Shown here piece by piece: positions 1 to 5,727 of a stretch of DNA of 13,650 nucleotides. Made by a program: the position numbers and the translations under genes. Origin of the DNA: an uncultured euryarchaeote (GTDB lineage Archaea; Thermoplasmatota; Poseidoniia; Poseidoniales; Thalassarchaeaceae); assembly GCA_937897085.1 (NCBI GenBank), contig CALCOR010000337.1, forward strand, positions 1 through 13,650, written 5' to 3'. Numbering within the stretch: the first letter of the stretch is position 1; each line of letters starts with the position of its first letter. The notes under the pieces were generated by a model. It saw only the letters and a program-made list of their open reading frames with translations. It was not told where the DNA came from and made no database searches.

Positions 1-13
1 ACATGGAGTTTGA

Positions 14-87
14 CGGACCTGCCGCGATTCGAACACGGGTTTCCAGCTCCGGAGGCTAGAGTGATATCCAGGCTACACCACAGGTCC
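14..87 (-). tRNA. tRNA-Arg (anticodon CCG)
   Basis: On the minus strand this folds as a full cloverleaf. The acceptor stem is GGACCTG/CAGGTCC with G as discriminator. The D-arm carries the conserved GG. The anticodon stem CTAGC/GCTGG (one G-T pair) closes the loop CTCCGGA, giving anticodon CCG, which reads the arginine codon CGG. The variable loop is 4 nt, and the T-arm is CCGTG-TTCGAAT-CGCGG. There is no intron and no encoded CCA, so the tail must be added by CCA transferase. The T-stem matches that of the second arginine tRNA in this window. Upstream AT-richness is weak, so it may share a transcript with the membrane-protein gene before it. Confidence 0.93.
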
Positions 88-157
88 AGTGGCTTTCCCA
101 AATGAAAGGTCGACTTGAACTCTCGGAGCCGAAGGCGTGCCCACAGCGATTGGACAC

Positions 158-658
158 TCAGTCGTCCTTCTCTTTGATGCTGGCCTCGAGTTCCTCTTTG
201 TCGAGGTGCACGGAAACCTGACCCGAGCGCACCCGCACCCGCTCAGGATTGATGTGCTCGATCACGCCAGTCAGGCCGCCAGGCGTCTTCACCTCCATTC
301 CGATGCGCAGGGTCCTCGTCTGACCTCCCTTGATGTCGCTCTTCTTCGCGCCGGTCACCTTCAGCAGGTCATCGAGGCTCATCAGGCCACCACTCCGAGC
401 GAACATCATGCCACAGATCATCCCGAGCAGCGAAATCAACACCACCACGATGTCCTGTGTACTCCAGATACCCACTTCACCCCATACGATTTGACGAATC
501 GGCTCCCCTTGCAAGCCCTTCAGGAAGGGGATGAGGTAGAACTTGGTACGCGGTGTGCCAGCGCCGAGGCCATAGTAGACGTTCAGCACGGTGAGCAGTA
601 TCAACGGTGGACCCCCGTACATCCCGACTTTGCCGGCCTGACGCTTCCATCGAGACAT
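158..658 (-). CDS. Two-span membrane protein with YajC-like/SH3-like C-terminal domain
   Basis: A 166-residue protein not recognised as a named family. Two hydrophobic segments are visible, at about residues 13-33 and 68-86, joined by a loop of about 35 residues. The C-terminal part (about 116-158) reads LRIGMEVKTPGGLTGVIEH followed by alternating Val/Arg. This resembles the small beta-barrel of YajC or KOW-type domains, which carry a G-x-x-V-x-T-x-G-G-x-x-G core. YajC itself is a single-span accessory subunit of the bacterial Sec translocase, so a role near the translocon is only a possibility. The tail is charged (KEKDD). I chose the ATG at 658. A GTG at 670, four codons upstream, is an alternative. 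The gene lies between two arginine tRNA genes on the same strand, about 70 nt from each. Confidence 0.8.
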   Translation of the reverse strand: MSRWKRQAGKVGMYGGPPLILLTVLNVYYGLGAGTPRTKFYLIPFLKGLQGEPIRQIVWGEVGIWSTQDIVVVLISLLGMICGMMFARSGGLMSLDDLLKVTGAKKSDIKGGQTRTLRIGMEVKTPGGLTGVIEHINPERVRVRSGQVSVHLDKEELEASIKEKDD

Positions 659-739
659 GGACTTCCCCACATGGAAGCCCGTCCAGAGCGCCTTGAAGAT
701 TGCCCAGTCTCATCAGTTGAGGTACATTCCGTCTAAGAG

Positions 740-813
740 CGGTCCCTCCGCGATTTGAACACGGGTCTCATCCTCCGCAGGGATGAAGGATATCCAAGCT
801 ACCCCAAGGGACC
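740..813 (-). tRNA. tRNA-Arg (anticodon GCG)
   Basis: A minus-strand cloverleaf. The acceptor stem is GGTCCCT/AGGGACC with G as discriminator, and the D-loop contains GG. The anticodon stem CATCC/GGATG closes the loop CTGCGGA, giving anticodon GCG for the arginine codons CGC and CGT. The T-arm is CCGTG-TTCAAAT-CGCGG, with the same stem as the CCG tRNA upstream of the membrane-protein gene. No intron and no encoded CCA. A TATA-like box lies at the expected distance upstream. Confidence 0.94.
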
Positions 814-836
814 TTGATGCGCCGTGCGAAGAGTGT

Positions 837-845
837 GATTTAATC
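837..845 (-). promoter_or_regulatory. TATA-like box of tRNA-Arg(GCG)
   Basis: The minus strand reads GATTAAATC, the only AT-rich patch in the gap. It is centred about 28 nt before the first base of the mature tRNA. Archaeal TATA boxes sit about 26-27 nt upstream of the transcription start, so transcription would begin within a few bases of the tRNA 5' end. Confidence 0.55.
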
Positions 846-876
846 CCGACGGCAGGGGCAGGAAGAGTGCTCCACA

Positions 877-904
877 CCGGCCGCCCATAGGAGACGACGG
901 CCGG
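877..904. other. GC-rich inverted repeat (7-bp stem, 14-nt loop)
   Basis: CCGGCCG and CGGCCGG form a perfect 7-bp inverted repeat around a 14-nt loop. It lies between the end of the winged-helix gene and the tRNA-Arg(GCG) promoter. It could mark the 3' end of the winged-helix transcript, but no T-tract follows it on the minus strand, so archaeal-type termination here is unproven. Confidence 0.35.
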
Positions 905-938
905 AGGGAGCGGGGGGTTGTTGTGAGTCCTATGTGTA

Positions 939-1151
939 TCAGCAGGCGAGCGCGTAGACCCGCTTGCCAGTCATGCGATCCTGTTCCCAGCGGATTTCCT
1001 TGCAATGCCTGGGAATGAAGAAACCGACCTTTCTCGGGGTCAGCCCGTGATTCTTCATCTTGCGGTCGTTGCACAGCGAGGCGACGATGTCCGCCGCAGT
1101 GCATTTCGGATTCGTTCGCACGTAATCCATAATCTCGGTTTTCAGGCGCAT
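939..1151 (-). CDS. Small winged-helix DNA-binding protein (70 aa)
   Basis: A 70-residue basic protein. Residues 3-27 fit two helices (KTEIMDYVRTNP then TAADIVASLC), residues 38-50 a recognition helix (LTPRKVGFFIPRHC), and 53-68 a beta wing (IRWEQDRMTGKRVYALA). This is the order of a compact winged helix-turn-helix, so it is probably a DNA-binding regulator. The target is unknown. The frame stays open upstream to 1319, but that extension has low-complexity, non-family-like residues and would run into the preceding gene. A TATA-like box centred about 31 nt before this ATG supports starting here, with a near-leaderless message. Three Cys residues are scattered and do not form a metal motif. Confidence 0.72.
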   Translation of the reverse strand: MRLKTEIMDYVRTNPKCTAADIVASLCNDRKMKNHGLTPRKVGFFIPRHCKEIRWEQDRMTGKRVYALAC

Positions 1152-1177
1152 GAAACGCGCCAACTTCTGACTGCCTA

Positions 1178-1186
1178 CAGTATATG
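1178..1186 (-). promoter_or_regulatory. TATA-like box of the winged-helix gene
   Basis: The minus strand reads CATATACTG, centred near 1182. That places a transcription start near 1155, only about 4 nt before the ATG at 1151. It supports the shorter 70-residue product over longer in-frame extensions. Confidence 0.5.
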
Positions 1187-1200
1187 ACATCATACATACT

Positions 1201-1246
1201 GGTCCGCCAGAGGGATATGAACACCGGGTGGGAGGGCCGGGGGACC
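1201..1246 (-). other. tRNA-3'-end-like remnant in the intergenic gap
   Basis: On the minus strand this 46-nt stretch starts GGTCCCC and ends GCGGACC, which can pair in 6 of 7 positions like an acceptor stem. Before the 3' end it carries ACCCGGTGTTCATATC, close to the ACCCGTGTTCAAATC of the nearby tRNA-Arg(GCG) T-arm. There is no D-arm or anticodon arm, and the T-stem does not pair well, so this is not a functional tRNA. It may be a decayed tRNA fragment, an old integration scar, or chance in GC-rich DNA. The adjacent GGGGGACCCCC can form a short hairpin at the 3' end of the upstream gene. Confidence 0.25.
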
Positions 1247-1260
1247 CCCATCCAATGAGG

Positions 1261-1617
1261 TCAGAGAATCGGCACGACCGTCTTCCAGCGCGGCTCGGCC
1301 AGCTTCTTCCCTTTGCCATCTGCCGGAATCGGATTCGAGTGCAGCAACGTGCCGTGCATACCCTCCACCTGGAACTTGACGCGCAACTCTACCCTGCGGT
1401 CCCGCTCACACGCCTCGACGGTGTCATCATCGAGTTCTTCGGTGGTGAACGTGTCTGGGTATCCCTCGTTGGTGATAGTCAACGACGAGCCGTCGAGATG
1501 AACGCGCGGCTGGAAATCGTGGTCATTGGGATCATCCATCCATACATTCAGGTCAACCACCACCCGGTCTCGCGCGGTTACCTTGGTTATCTCCATCGTC
1601 GCTACCATGGGATTCAA
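1261..1617 (-). CDS. Hypothetical acidic beta-rich protein (118 aa)
   Basis: Not recognised. The sequence alternates short hydrophobic and polar stretches (VVVDLNVWMD, RRVELRVKFQVEG, RWKTVVPIL), which suggests a small beta-sandwich or barrel. The middle is acidic (EELDDDTVEACERD). There is no signal peptide, membrane segment or cysteine motif, so it is probably cytoplasmic. Three in-frame ATGs lie close together at 1617, 1608 and 1596. An AT-richer patch around 1635-1646 would place a leaderless start at the first or second, and the third (MEITKV) is also reasonable. The gene sits between the PKD lipoprotein and the winged-helix gene on the same strand. The gap to the lipoprotein holds a hairpin, so it may be transcribed separately. 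Confidence 0.65.
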   Translation of the reverse strand: MNPMVATMEITKVTARDRVVVDLNVWMDDPNDHDFQPRVHLDGSSLTITNEGYPDTFTTEELDDDTVEACERDRRVELRVKFQVEGMHGTLLHSNPIPADGKGKKLAEPRWKTVVPIL

Positions 1618-1659
1618 CCGCCGCCACCGCTTGAGGTGATAACAACATTCGCTCGCGCC

Positions 1660-1682
1660 AACCCCCTCACTGTCAGGGGGTT
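1660..1682 (-). terminator. Hairpin at the 3' end of the PKD lipoprotein gene
   Basis: AACCCCCT and AGGGGGTT form a perfect 8-bp stem around the 7-nt loop CACTGTC. It begins at the last base of the lipoprotein stop codon. The position suggests 3'-end formation or RNA stabilisation. No run of T follows on the minus strand, so it is not a classical terminator. Confidence 0.45.
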
Positions 1683-2848
1683 CACACCGACAGTTCGCTT
1701 ACACGTGGCATGAGTACGATGAACTCCACCGTGAGGTCCCAGTCGTTGCCCTCGTCCGGGTCGAAGCCATCGACGAGGAAGTCCGGGTCGGCATCATCGG
1801 CGCGCACCGACCAGACCCACTCTCCCTGTCCGAACCTGGCGCCCACCTCAGCGAGCAACTGCTCCCGCAGGTCGTCGGCATGGTCAGCGTCGTAGACCTG
1901 CTCACCGACCGGACGAGGATTCATTCCCTCGCGTTCGATATAGGCGGTCGCAGGTTTGGTGAAGTTCTCCTGACGAGTCTGCGACTCATCAGTCCAGCCA
2001 CTGTCAGGAACGGCGATGCCGAGAGTGAAGTTGTCCTGTGGTTGGGTACCCGGCAGCAGATCCATCTCGAGCGTGAGCGTGGCGTTCACAGCCAACAGGC
2101 GGCCATCTGTTCCGGGAACGTGTGATTCCGCCCACGTCTCCCCCTGTGCAAGATATCCTGACCAGTTGATGCTGATGCGGCGCTCCTCCCAGACCACCTT
2201 CCAGGTACGCGTGTACACATCGATGCTCCACACCCGGGTGATGCTTGCACCCTGATCATCCGTGACGGTTACCGAGCCGCTGCGCCTCCCCGAACTGTTC
2301 AGCAGCAGGCTGACGCTCGTCTCCGTCGAATCGACATCGTTCTCAGTGTCGCCGTCAATGTCACTGTCCGCGCTCCAGTTGAGGTCCCAAGCGAACGCGA
2401 GCACTCCCCCCTCGGGGTCGGCTGATGAGGATGCATCGAGCGTGACCAGATCGCTCACCTTGGCGGTCGTTGGCATCGCCAGCGAGACTTGGGGGTAGCC
2501 GTTGACGTGAATCGTCCAACGAGCGAGATCGGCGCCGCCCTGATCATTGCTCACCTGGACGCTGGCTTCGTACGTGCCCTGTTCTTCATAGACGTGGGTG
2601 GCGAGTCCCTGAGTGCTCGAATGAGTGGTGCCGTCACCGAAGTCCCACAGAAATTCGACTATCACCGTGGTGTCGGGGGTGGACGACTCGCGGGCGTCGA
2701 AGTTCACCGCCTCGCCCGCATGGATGCTGTCCACATCAACCGACAGCCGGGCTTTTGGTTCGGGCGGGCCGATGACGCTCGTGCAGCCCGAGAGAAGGAG
2801 GCTGGCCAGCAGGAAGCAAGCCAGTATCGAGCGGACGCCCTTCGTCAT
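1682..2848 (-). CDS. PKD-domain lipoprotein
   Basis: A 388-residue exported protein. Residues 1-22 form a lipoprotein signal: basic MTKGVR, a hydrophobic stretch, then the lipobox LLSGC with the lipid-bearing Cys at 22. Residues about 33-117 form a PKD domain with the signature WDFGDGT (69-74 region) and the later THVYEEQGTYEASVQV strand. Residues about 119-212 form a second PKD/Ig-like domain, with an Asp-rich insertion (SDIDGDTENDVDS) that could bind calcium. Residues 213-388 are an unrecognised beta-rich domain. Several N-x-S/T sequons (NWS, NSS, NAT, NFT twice) fit a glycosylated surface protein. The ATG at 2848 is preferred over an upstream in-frame start at 2908 because it leads directly into the signal peptide and lies 26 nt from a TATA-like box. 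PKD domains usually mediate protein or carbohydrate contacts outside the cell. The ligand is unknown. Confidence 0.88.
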   Translation of the reverse strand: MTKGVRSILACFLLASLLLSGCTSVIGPPEPKARLSVDVDSIHAGEAVNFDARESSTPDTTVIVEFLWDFGDGTTHSSTQGLATHVYEEQGTYEASVQVSNDQGGADLARWTIHVNGYPQVSLAMPTTAKVSDLVTLDASSSADPEGGVLAFAWDLNWSADSDIDGDTENDVDSTETSVSLLLNSSGRRSGSVTVTDDQGASITRVWSIDVYTRTWKVVWEERRISINWSGYLAQGETWAESHVPGTDGRLLAVNATLTLEMDLLPGTQPQDNFTLGIAVPDSGWTDESQTRQENFTKPATAYIEREGMNPRPVGEQVYDADHADDLREQLLAEVGARFGQGEWVWSVRADDADPDFLVDGFDPDEGNDWDLTVEFIVLMPRVSELSV

Positions 2849-2869
2849 GAGGCGGGAGCCAGAACCATC

Positions 2870-2878
2870 GTTTAACAG
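2870..2878 (-). promoter_or_regulatory. TATA-like box of the PKD lipoprotein gene
   Basis: The minus strand reads TGTTAAACG, centred at about 2874. This is 26 nt before the ATG at 2848, the spacing expected for a leaderless archaeal message starting at the initiation codon. It decides the start in favour of the signal-peptide Met. Confidence 0.55.
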
Positions 2879-2934
2879 GCTGACGCAGCCATGCGGCTCC
2901 TTCCCCATCTATGAGTACATGTGTGACTTCGCGG

Positions 2935-3468
2935 TCAGCCGCCCAGACGTTCGAGCAGAACCGCCTTGGTACCGCTCACCGGCAATCCTCTGGAACTTGC
3001 GAGCGCCACCAGTTCCGCCTTCTTCATCCGCTTCATCTCTGCGATGGTGGGTTCATCATCGTCATCGCTGCCGACCGGTACCTCGACCTGTTCATAGGCA
3101 GACATGTCCGAACCGTCGGAAGATACCATGTCCGCCTCGACAAGGTGTTCATCGGCGCTGTCCAGATCGACTTTGTCTCCCATTGCCATCTTGTAATGGT
3201 CGACGAGCGGATCCTTGGTGAGCAGGTCCTCGGCATCGGCGTCGCCGGCATCGAACTCCACCGGTGATGGTTCGGGCTCGATCTCCTGAGCCTCGAGCAT
3301 GCTCGCCTCGAGCACTTCCAGTGCCGTTTTCAGCTCCTCATCACGCTGCTCGCCATAGATTTCTGTCAACTGACGCGCCGCCTCCTGCTCCGTGTCATCG
3401 AAACTCGATTCCGCTGAATCCTCTGTCTTTCCTCCGAACAATCGGCGCAGAGAGTCCAGCAACCCCAT
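2935..3468 (-). CDS. Acidic protein with C-terminal SAP domain
   Basis: A 177-residue protein. The N-terminus MGLLDSLRRLFGGK is a short amphipathic helix of the kind that can dock on membranes or partners. The middle (about 15-138) is very acidic and helix-prone, with a Glu-rich segment (RDEELKTALEVLEASMLEAQEIEPE) and DDDDE before the last domain. Residues about 140-177 fit a SAP motif: MKRMKKAELVALASSRGLPVSG then TKAVLLERLGG, the helix-extended loop-helix pattern. SAP domains bind DNA in chromatin and repair proteins. A role in DNA binding near the adjacent nucleases is an inference. The ATG at 3468 was chosen. The frame extends to 3639, but that part would overlap the divergent exonuclease gene and looks non-coding. 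A TATA-like box lies about 35 nt upstream. Confidence 0.8.
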   Translation of the reverse strand: MGLLDSLRRLFGGKTEDSAESSFDDTEQEAARQLTEIYGEQRDEELKTALEVLEASMLEAQEIEPEPSPVEFDAGDADAEDLLTKDPLVDHYKMAMGDKVDLDSADEHLVEADMVSSDGSDMSAYEQVEVPVGSDDDDEPTIAEMKRMKKAELVALASSRGLPVSGTKAVLLERLGG

Positions 3469-3499
3469 CCTGTTCACCCGTGTGGCCAAGGAGGGTTGA

Positions 3500-3507
3500 G
3501 GATATGG
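3500..3507 (-). promoter_or_regulatory. TATA-like box of the SAP-protein gene
   Basis: The minus strand reads CATATCCT, centred near 3504, about 35 nt before the SAP-protein ATG, so the leader would be about 10 nt. It forms a divergent promoter region with the box of the exonuclease gene. Confidence 0.4.
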
Positions 3508-3539
3508 ACATTCACCCGTGGCGCGGCGTGTGAGCGCAA

Positions 3540-3548
3540 GTTCAAACA
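3540..3548 (+). promoter_or_regulatory. TATA-like box of the exonuclease gene
   Basis: GTTCAAACA is centred near 3545, 28 nt before the exonuclease ATG at 3573. It is the AT-richest patch upstream and fits a leaderless start. Confidence 0.42.
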
Positions 3549-3572
3549 GAGTGCCACGCCCGCAGACGGCGT

Positions 3573-4391
3573 ATGGTACACGACCCGCTCGCTGGTTTCC
3601 GCGTACTTGGGTTCGACCTCGAAACCACCGGATTGTCAAGCGACCGCCATCGTATCATCCAGTACGCGCTGGTCGGCTCCTCAGAGGATGGTGATTCCAT
3701 CTACGTCGAGGAGATGGTGGACCCGCAGCGCAGGGTTCCGTCAGATTCAACTCGTGTACACGGATTCACCGATGCAGATGTCGCCGGTAAGCCGATCTTC
3801 GGCGAACATATCGACCAAATCGACGAGCTGATCGAGGGAGCGGTCATCGTTGGTCACAACGTCAACCGATTCGACTGGCCGTTCATGCGCGACGAGTACA
3901 CGCGCGCTGGCAGAATGATGCCAACTCCCAGAGCGGTGATCGACACATGCGTGGTCGCCCGTCGACTGAAGCTACCTCGTAGACACACGCTGGCCGCCAT
4001 GTGCGCCCGCTACGGCGTAGAACTCGAGAGAGCGCACACCGCAGGTGCCGATGCTGCTGCCACCCTGCTGCTGCTCTGGCGCATCATCGAGGAGCATCCG
4101 CGTCAGTTCCGCCGCCCGCTAGAGGACATCGAGGAGTGGCTGGCGAGTGGTAGAATCGGTGAGGACAGCGATCTCGGTCCGGGTTACGACGACCTCGAAC
4201 CATTCGATGCGAACGGCAGGCTGCGCTGGTCGGACCAGGAACTGGTTCTCGCCTTCGGGCGCCACCGCGGCGTCACCCTGCGGACCTTGGAACTCAACGA
4301 CCCGAGTTATCTGCGCTGGATGCTGTCCGGCAACGGACCGCTGGAGCAACAGGACATACAGCGCTTGGAGCACATCCTCGAGTCTCATTGA
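3573..4391 (+). CDS. DEDDh 3'-5' exonuclease with ExoX-like C-terminal domain
   Basis: A 272-residue DnaQ-superfamily exonuclease that should remove 3' nucleotides with two metal ions. Exo I is FDLETTGL (D15, E17). Exo II is GHNVNRFDWPF (D101). Exo III contains H155 and D160 in AHTAGADAAAT. All four acidic residues and the general-base histidine are present, so activity is expected. After the catalytic domain (about 1-178) comes a linker, then a C-terminal module (about 217-272) with LAFGRHRGVTLRTLELNDPSYLRWML. The F-G-x-H-x-G-x-T-L...D-P-x-Y-L-x-W pattern is that of the small domain found after the nuclease in ExoX-like proteins. The gene is divergent from the SAP-protein gene and converges on the Fe-S nuclease gene 60 nt away. 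It probably acts in DNA repair or DNA degradation rather than as a polymerase proofreading subunit. Confidence 0.9.
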   Translation: MVHDPLAGFRVLGFDLETTGLSSDRHRIIQYALVGSSEDGDSIYVEEMVDPQRRVPSDSTRVHGFTDADVAGKPIFGEHIDQIDELIEGAVIVGHNVNRFDWPFMRDEYTRAGRMMPTPRAVIDTCVVARRLKLPRRHTLAAMCARYGVELERAHTAGADAAATLLLLWRIIEEHPRQFRRPLEDIEEWLASGRIGEDSDLGPGYDDLEPFDANGRLRWSDQELVLAFGRHRGVTLRTLELNDPSYLRWMLSGNGPLEQQDIQRLEHILESH

Positions 4392-4451
4392 GACATCAGG
4401 AATCCCCGCCGCCTCCTCCTCTCCACGGCGCCGCGTGAGGTTCCAATCGCG

Positions 4452-5624
4452 TCAATCCGCAGGGAGCTCGCCCGAGTCAGGAATGGGCTTCCAAGGGAGC
4501 ACATCGCACCAGTCTCCCAGCTGCCAACTGGAGCCTCCGACGTTGACGCTGCCGAACAACACCGGGCCCTCCCAGCCCATGTCGAGCAACTCGCGCAGGC
4601 TCTCGCGCGCATACCCGCGTACTACGACCCCGAAACGCTGACCTGATTCCACGACATTGCCCTCGACATCCACGGGATTCATTCGCTCCACCAGCGCGAC
4701 CGCCCCATCATCCTCGATACGCACGACCTGTACCACCTCGTCTCGGAACACTCCCTCCACCTCGAGCTCTCCGTGCGCCCGCGCCCAGATCCAGGACGGG
4801 CACCATGCCTTCCACTCACAGAACGCACAGGCGTCGGCGCTCGGCGTGGCAGGCAGGGGCGTCTCCGTAGGTCGCATCTTCTCCCAGGCGGCGAACGCAT
4901 CCTCGAGCACGTTCGGTCCCTCGGCCACGTATACCTTCGAGTTGAGCGCATACCAACCTTCAGTCGTGATCGGCGGGTGTCCTGGGTTGTTCTCGGCGAG
5001 CAGGTCGCGATACAGCCGCAGTTGCCTGCTCACCGTGTCGTAGAGTTCGTCCTCGGGAGCGCGGCCGGTCTTCAGATCCGCCACTATCCAACCTATGGTC
5101 TCTCCAGATTCGTCGCGTTCTGCGATGAGCAGATCTAGCCGGCCCATCAGCCGGCCGCAGGTCGAGCGCAACGTTCCCTCTGCAGCGAGCACCATCTCTT
5201 GGATGGCGCGCCACTCGTCGACTGAGATCGTGGCGAGTGCCACCGACTTTCGTCCCGCCTTGGAGAACATGATGTTCAGCGCGCCGATGAGCAGCTTCTG
5301 CGCCTTCTCGAACTCGTCCTCCTTCCATGCTGGATGACGAGGCGTGTTGAAGAACGACTCACGCTCCTCCTCCCACTGCTTGCGCAGCAGTTGTTTCGCG
5401 GTGCGCGGCAACCATCCTGTCTCCTCTCCGTCGCGATCCAAGAGATCGAGATTACACAGGTCCTCAACGGTGTCGTGAACGGCCGTCCCGATCGCCGCTG
5501 GCATGCCTGTCTTGCGCGGCAGACGCTGACGGGAGAGCCAGAACTTGCGGGGACAGGACTCGAAGTTGTTCCAGGAAGAAGGTGAGAGTGTGAACCCGCG
5601 ATCCTTCCATGGTATGTTCGTCAC
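4452..5624 (-). CDS. RecB-family PD-(D/E)XK nuclease with Fe-S cysteines and a beta-rich C-terminal domain
   Basis: A 390-residue DNA nuclease. The RecB/Cas4-like core is complete: H50 in GTAVHDT, D164 in MGRLDLLIAE, D183 and K185 in IVADLKTGRAP, and the QLRLY motif (Q201, Y205). C24 in the N-terminal SPSSWNNFESCPRKFW and C266, C269, C275 in CAFCEWKAWC form the four-cysteine pattern that holds a [4Fe-4S] cluster in AddB, Cas4 and related enzymes. Residues about 285-390 form an extra beta-rich domain (GELEVEGVF, VVQVVRI, RFGVVVRGYA, GPVLFGSVNVG), possibly an OB-fold binding single-stranded DNA. Initiation is at a GTG with a strong Shine-Dalgarno site six bases upstream. There is no cas1 or cas2 nearby, so a repair or end-processing role is more likely than CRISPR adaptation. 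It converges with the exonuclease gene and diverges from the PAC2 gene. Confidence 0.9.
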   Translation of the reverse strand: MTNIPWKDRGFTLSPSSWNNFESCPRKFWLSRQRLPRKTGMPAAIGTAVHDTVEDLCNLDLLDRDGEETGWLPRTAKQLLRKQWEEERESFFNTPRHPAWKEDEFEKAQKLLIGALNIMFSKAGRKSVALATISVDEWRAIQEMVLAAEGTLRSTCGRLMGRLDLLIAERDESGETIGWIVADLKTGRAPEDELYDTVSRQLRLYRDLLAENNPGHPPITTEGWYALNSKVYVAEGPNVLEDAFAAWEKMRPTETPLPATPSADACAFCEWKAWCPSWIWARAHGELEVEGVFRDEVVQVVRIEDDGAVALVERMNPVDVEGNVVESGQRFGVVVRGYARESLRELLDMGWEGPVLFGSVNVGGSSWQLGDWCDVLPWKPIPDSGELPAD

Positions 5625-5630
5625 GTTCGT

Positions 5631-5638
5631 TCACCTCC
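5631..5638 (-). promoter_or_regulatory. Shine-Dalgarno site of the Fe-S nuclease gene
   Basis: The minus strand reads GGAGGTGA, ending six bases before the GTG initiation codon. It is the strongest ribosome binding site in the window and decides the GTG start. Several neighbouring genes instead look leaderless. Confidence 0.72.
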
Positions 5639-5671
5639 AGAACAGCAGGTTCGGCTCCCTGCACCGTGGGT

Positions 5672-5679
5672 TCTTATCA
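5672..5679 (-). promoter_or_regulatory. TATA-like box of the Fe-S nuclease gene
   Basis: The minus strand reads ATGATAAG, centred near 5675. A transcription start about 26 nt on would give a leader of about 25 nt, enough to contain the Shine-Dalgarno site. Confidence 0.35.
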
Positions 5680-5688
5680 TGCCCCAAC

Positions 5689-5697
5689 CATTAATGC
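5689..5697 (+). promoter_or_regulatory. TATA-like box of the PAC2 gene
   Basis: CATTAATGC is centred near 5693, about 26 nt before the GTG at 5719 and 35 nt before the ATG at 5728. The TTAA core is palindromic, so it could also serve the divergent nuclease gene. Confidence 0.35.
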
Positions 5698-5727
5698 GAC
5701 GGGCGGGCAGGCAGCGGTGTGAGAACA

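Noticed and set aside
137..736. A 199-codon open frame on the plus strand
   Set aside because: It is antisense to the membrane-protein gene, and its product is His/Arg-rich without domain features. The minus-strand reading has clear membrane segments.
1201..1260. A third complete tRNA gene
   Set aside because: There is no anticodon arm or D-arm, and the putative T-stem does not pair. It is listed only as a remnant-like segment.
2935..2943. C-terminal Gly-Gly of the SAP protein, as in ubiquitin-like SAMP modifiers
   Set aside because: The residues directly end the last SAP helix and there is no ubiquitin-like fold before them, so the match is probably chance.
3469..3639. N-terminal extension of the SAP protein to 3639
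   Set aside because: It would overlap the divergent exonuclease start and both promoter boxes, and its residues look non-coding. MGLLDSLRRLFGG is a natural N-terminus.
4452..5624. Cas4 of a CRISPR system
   Set aside because: The cysteine and nuclease motifs are shared with Cas4, but there is no repeat array, cas1 or cas2 in the window, and the protein is much longer than Cas4.
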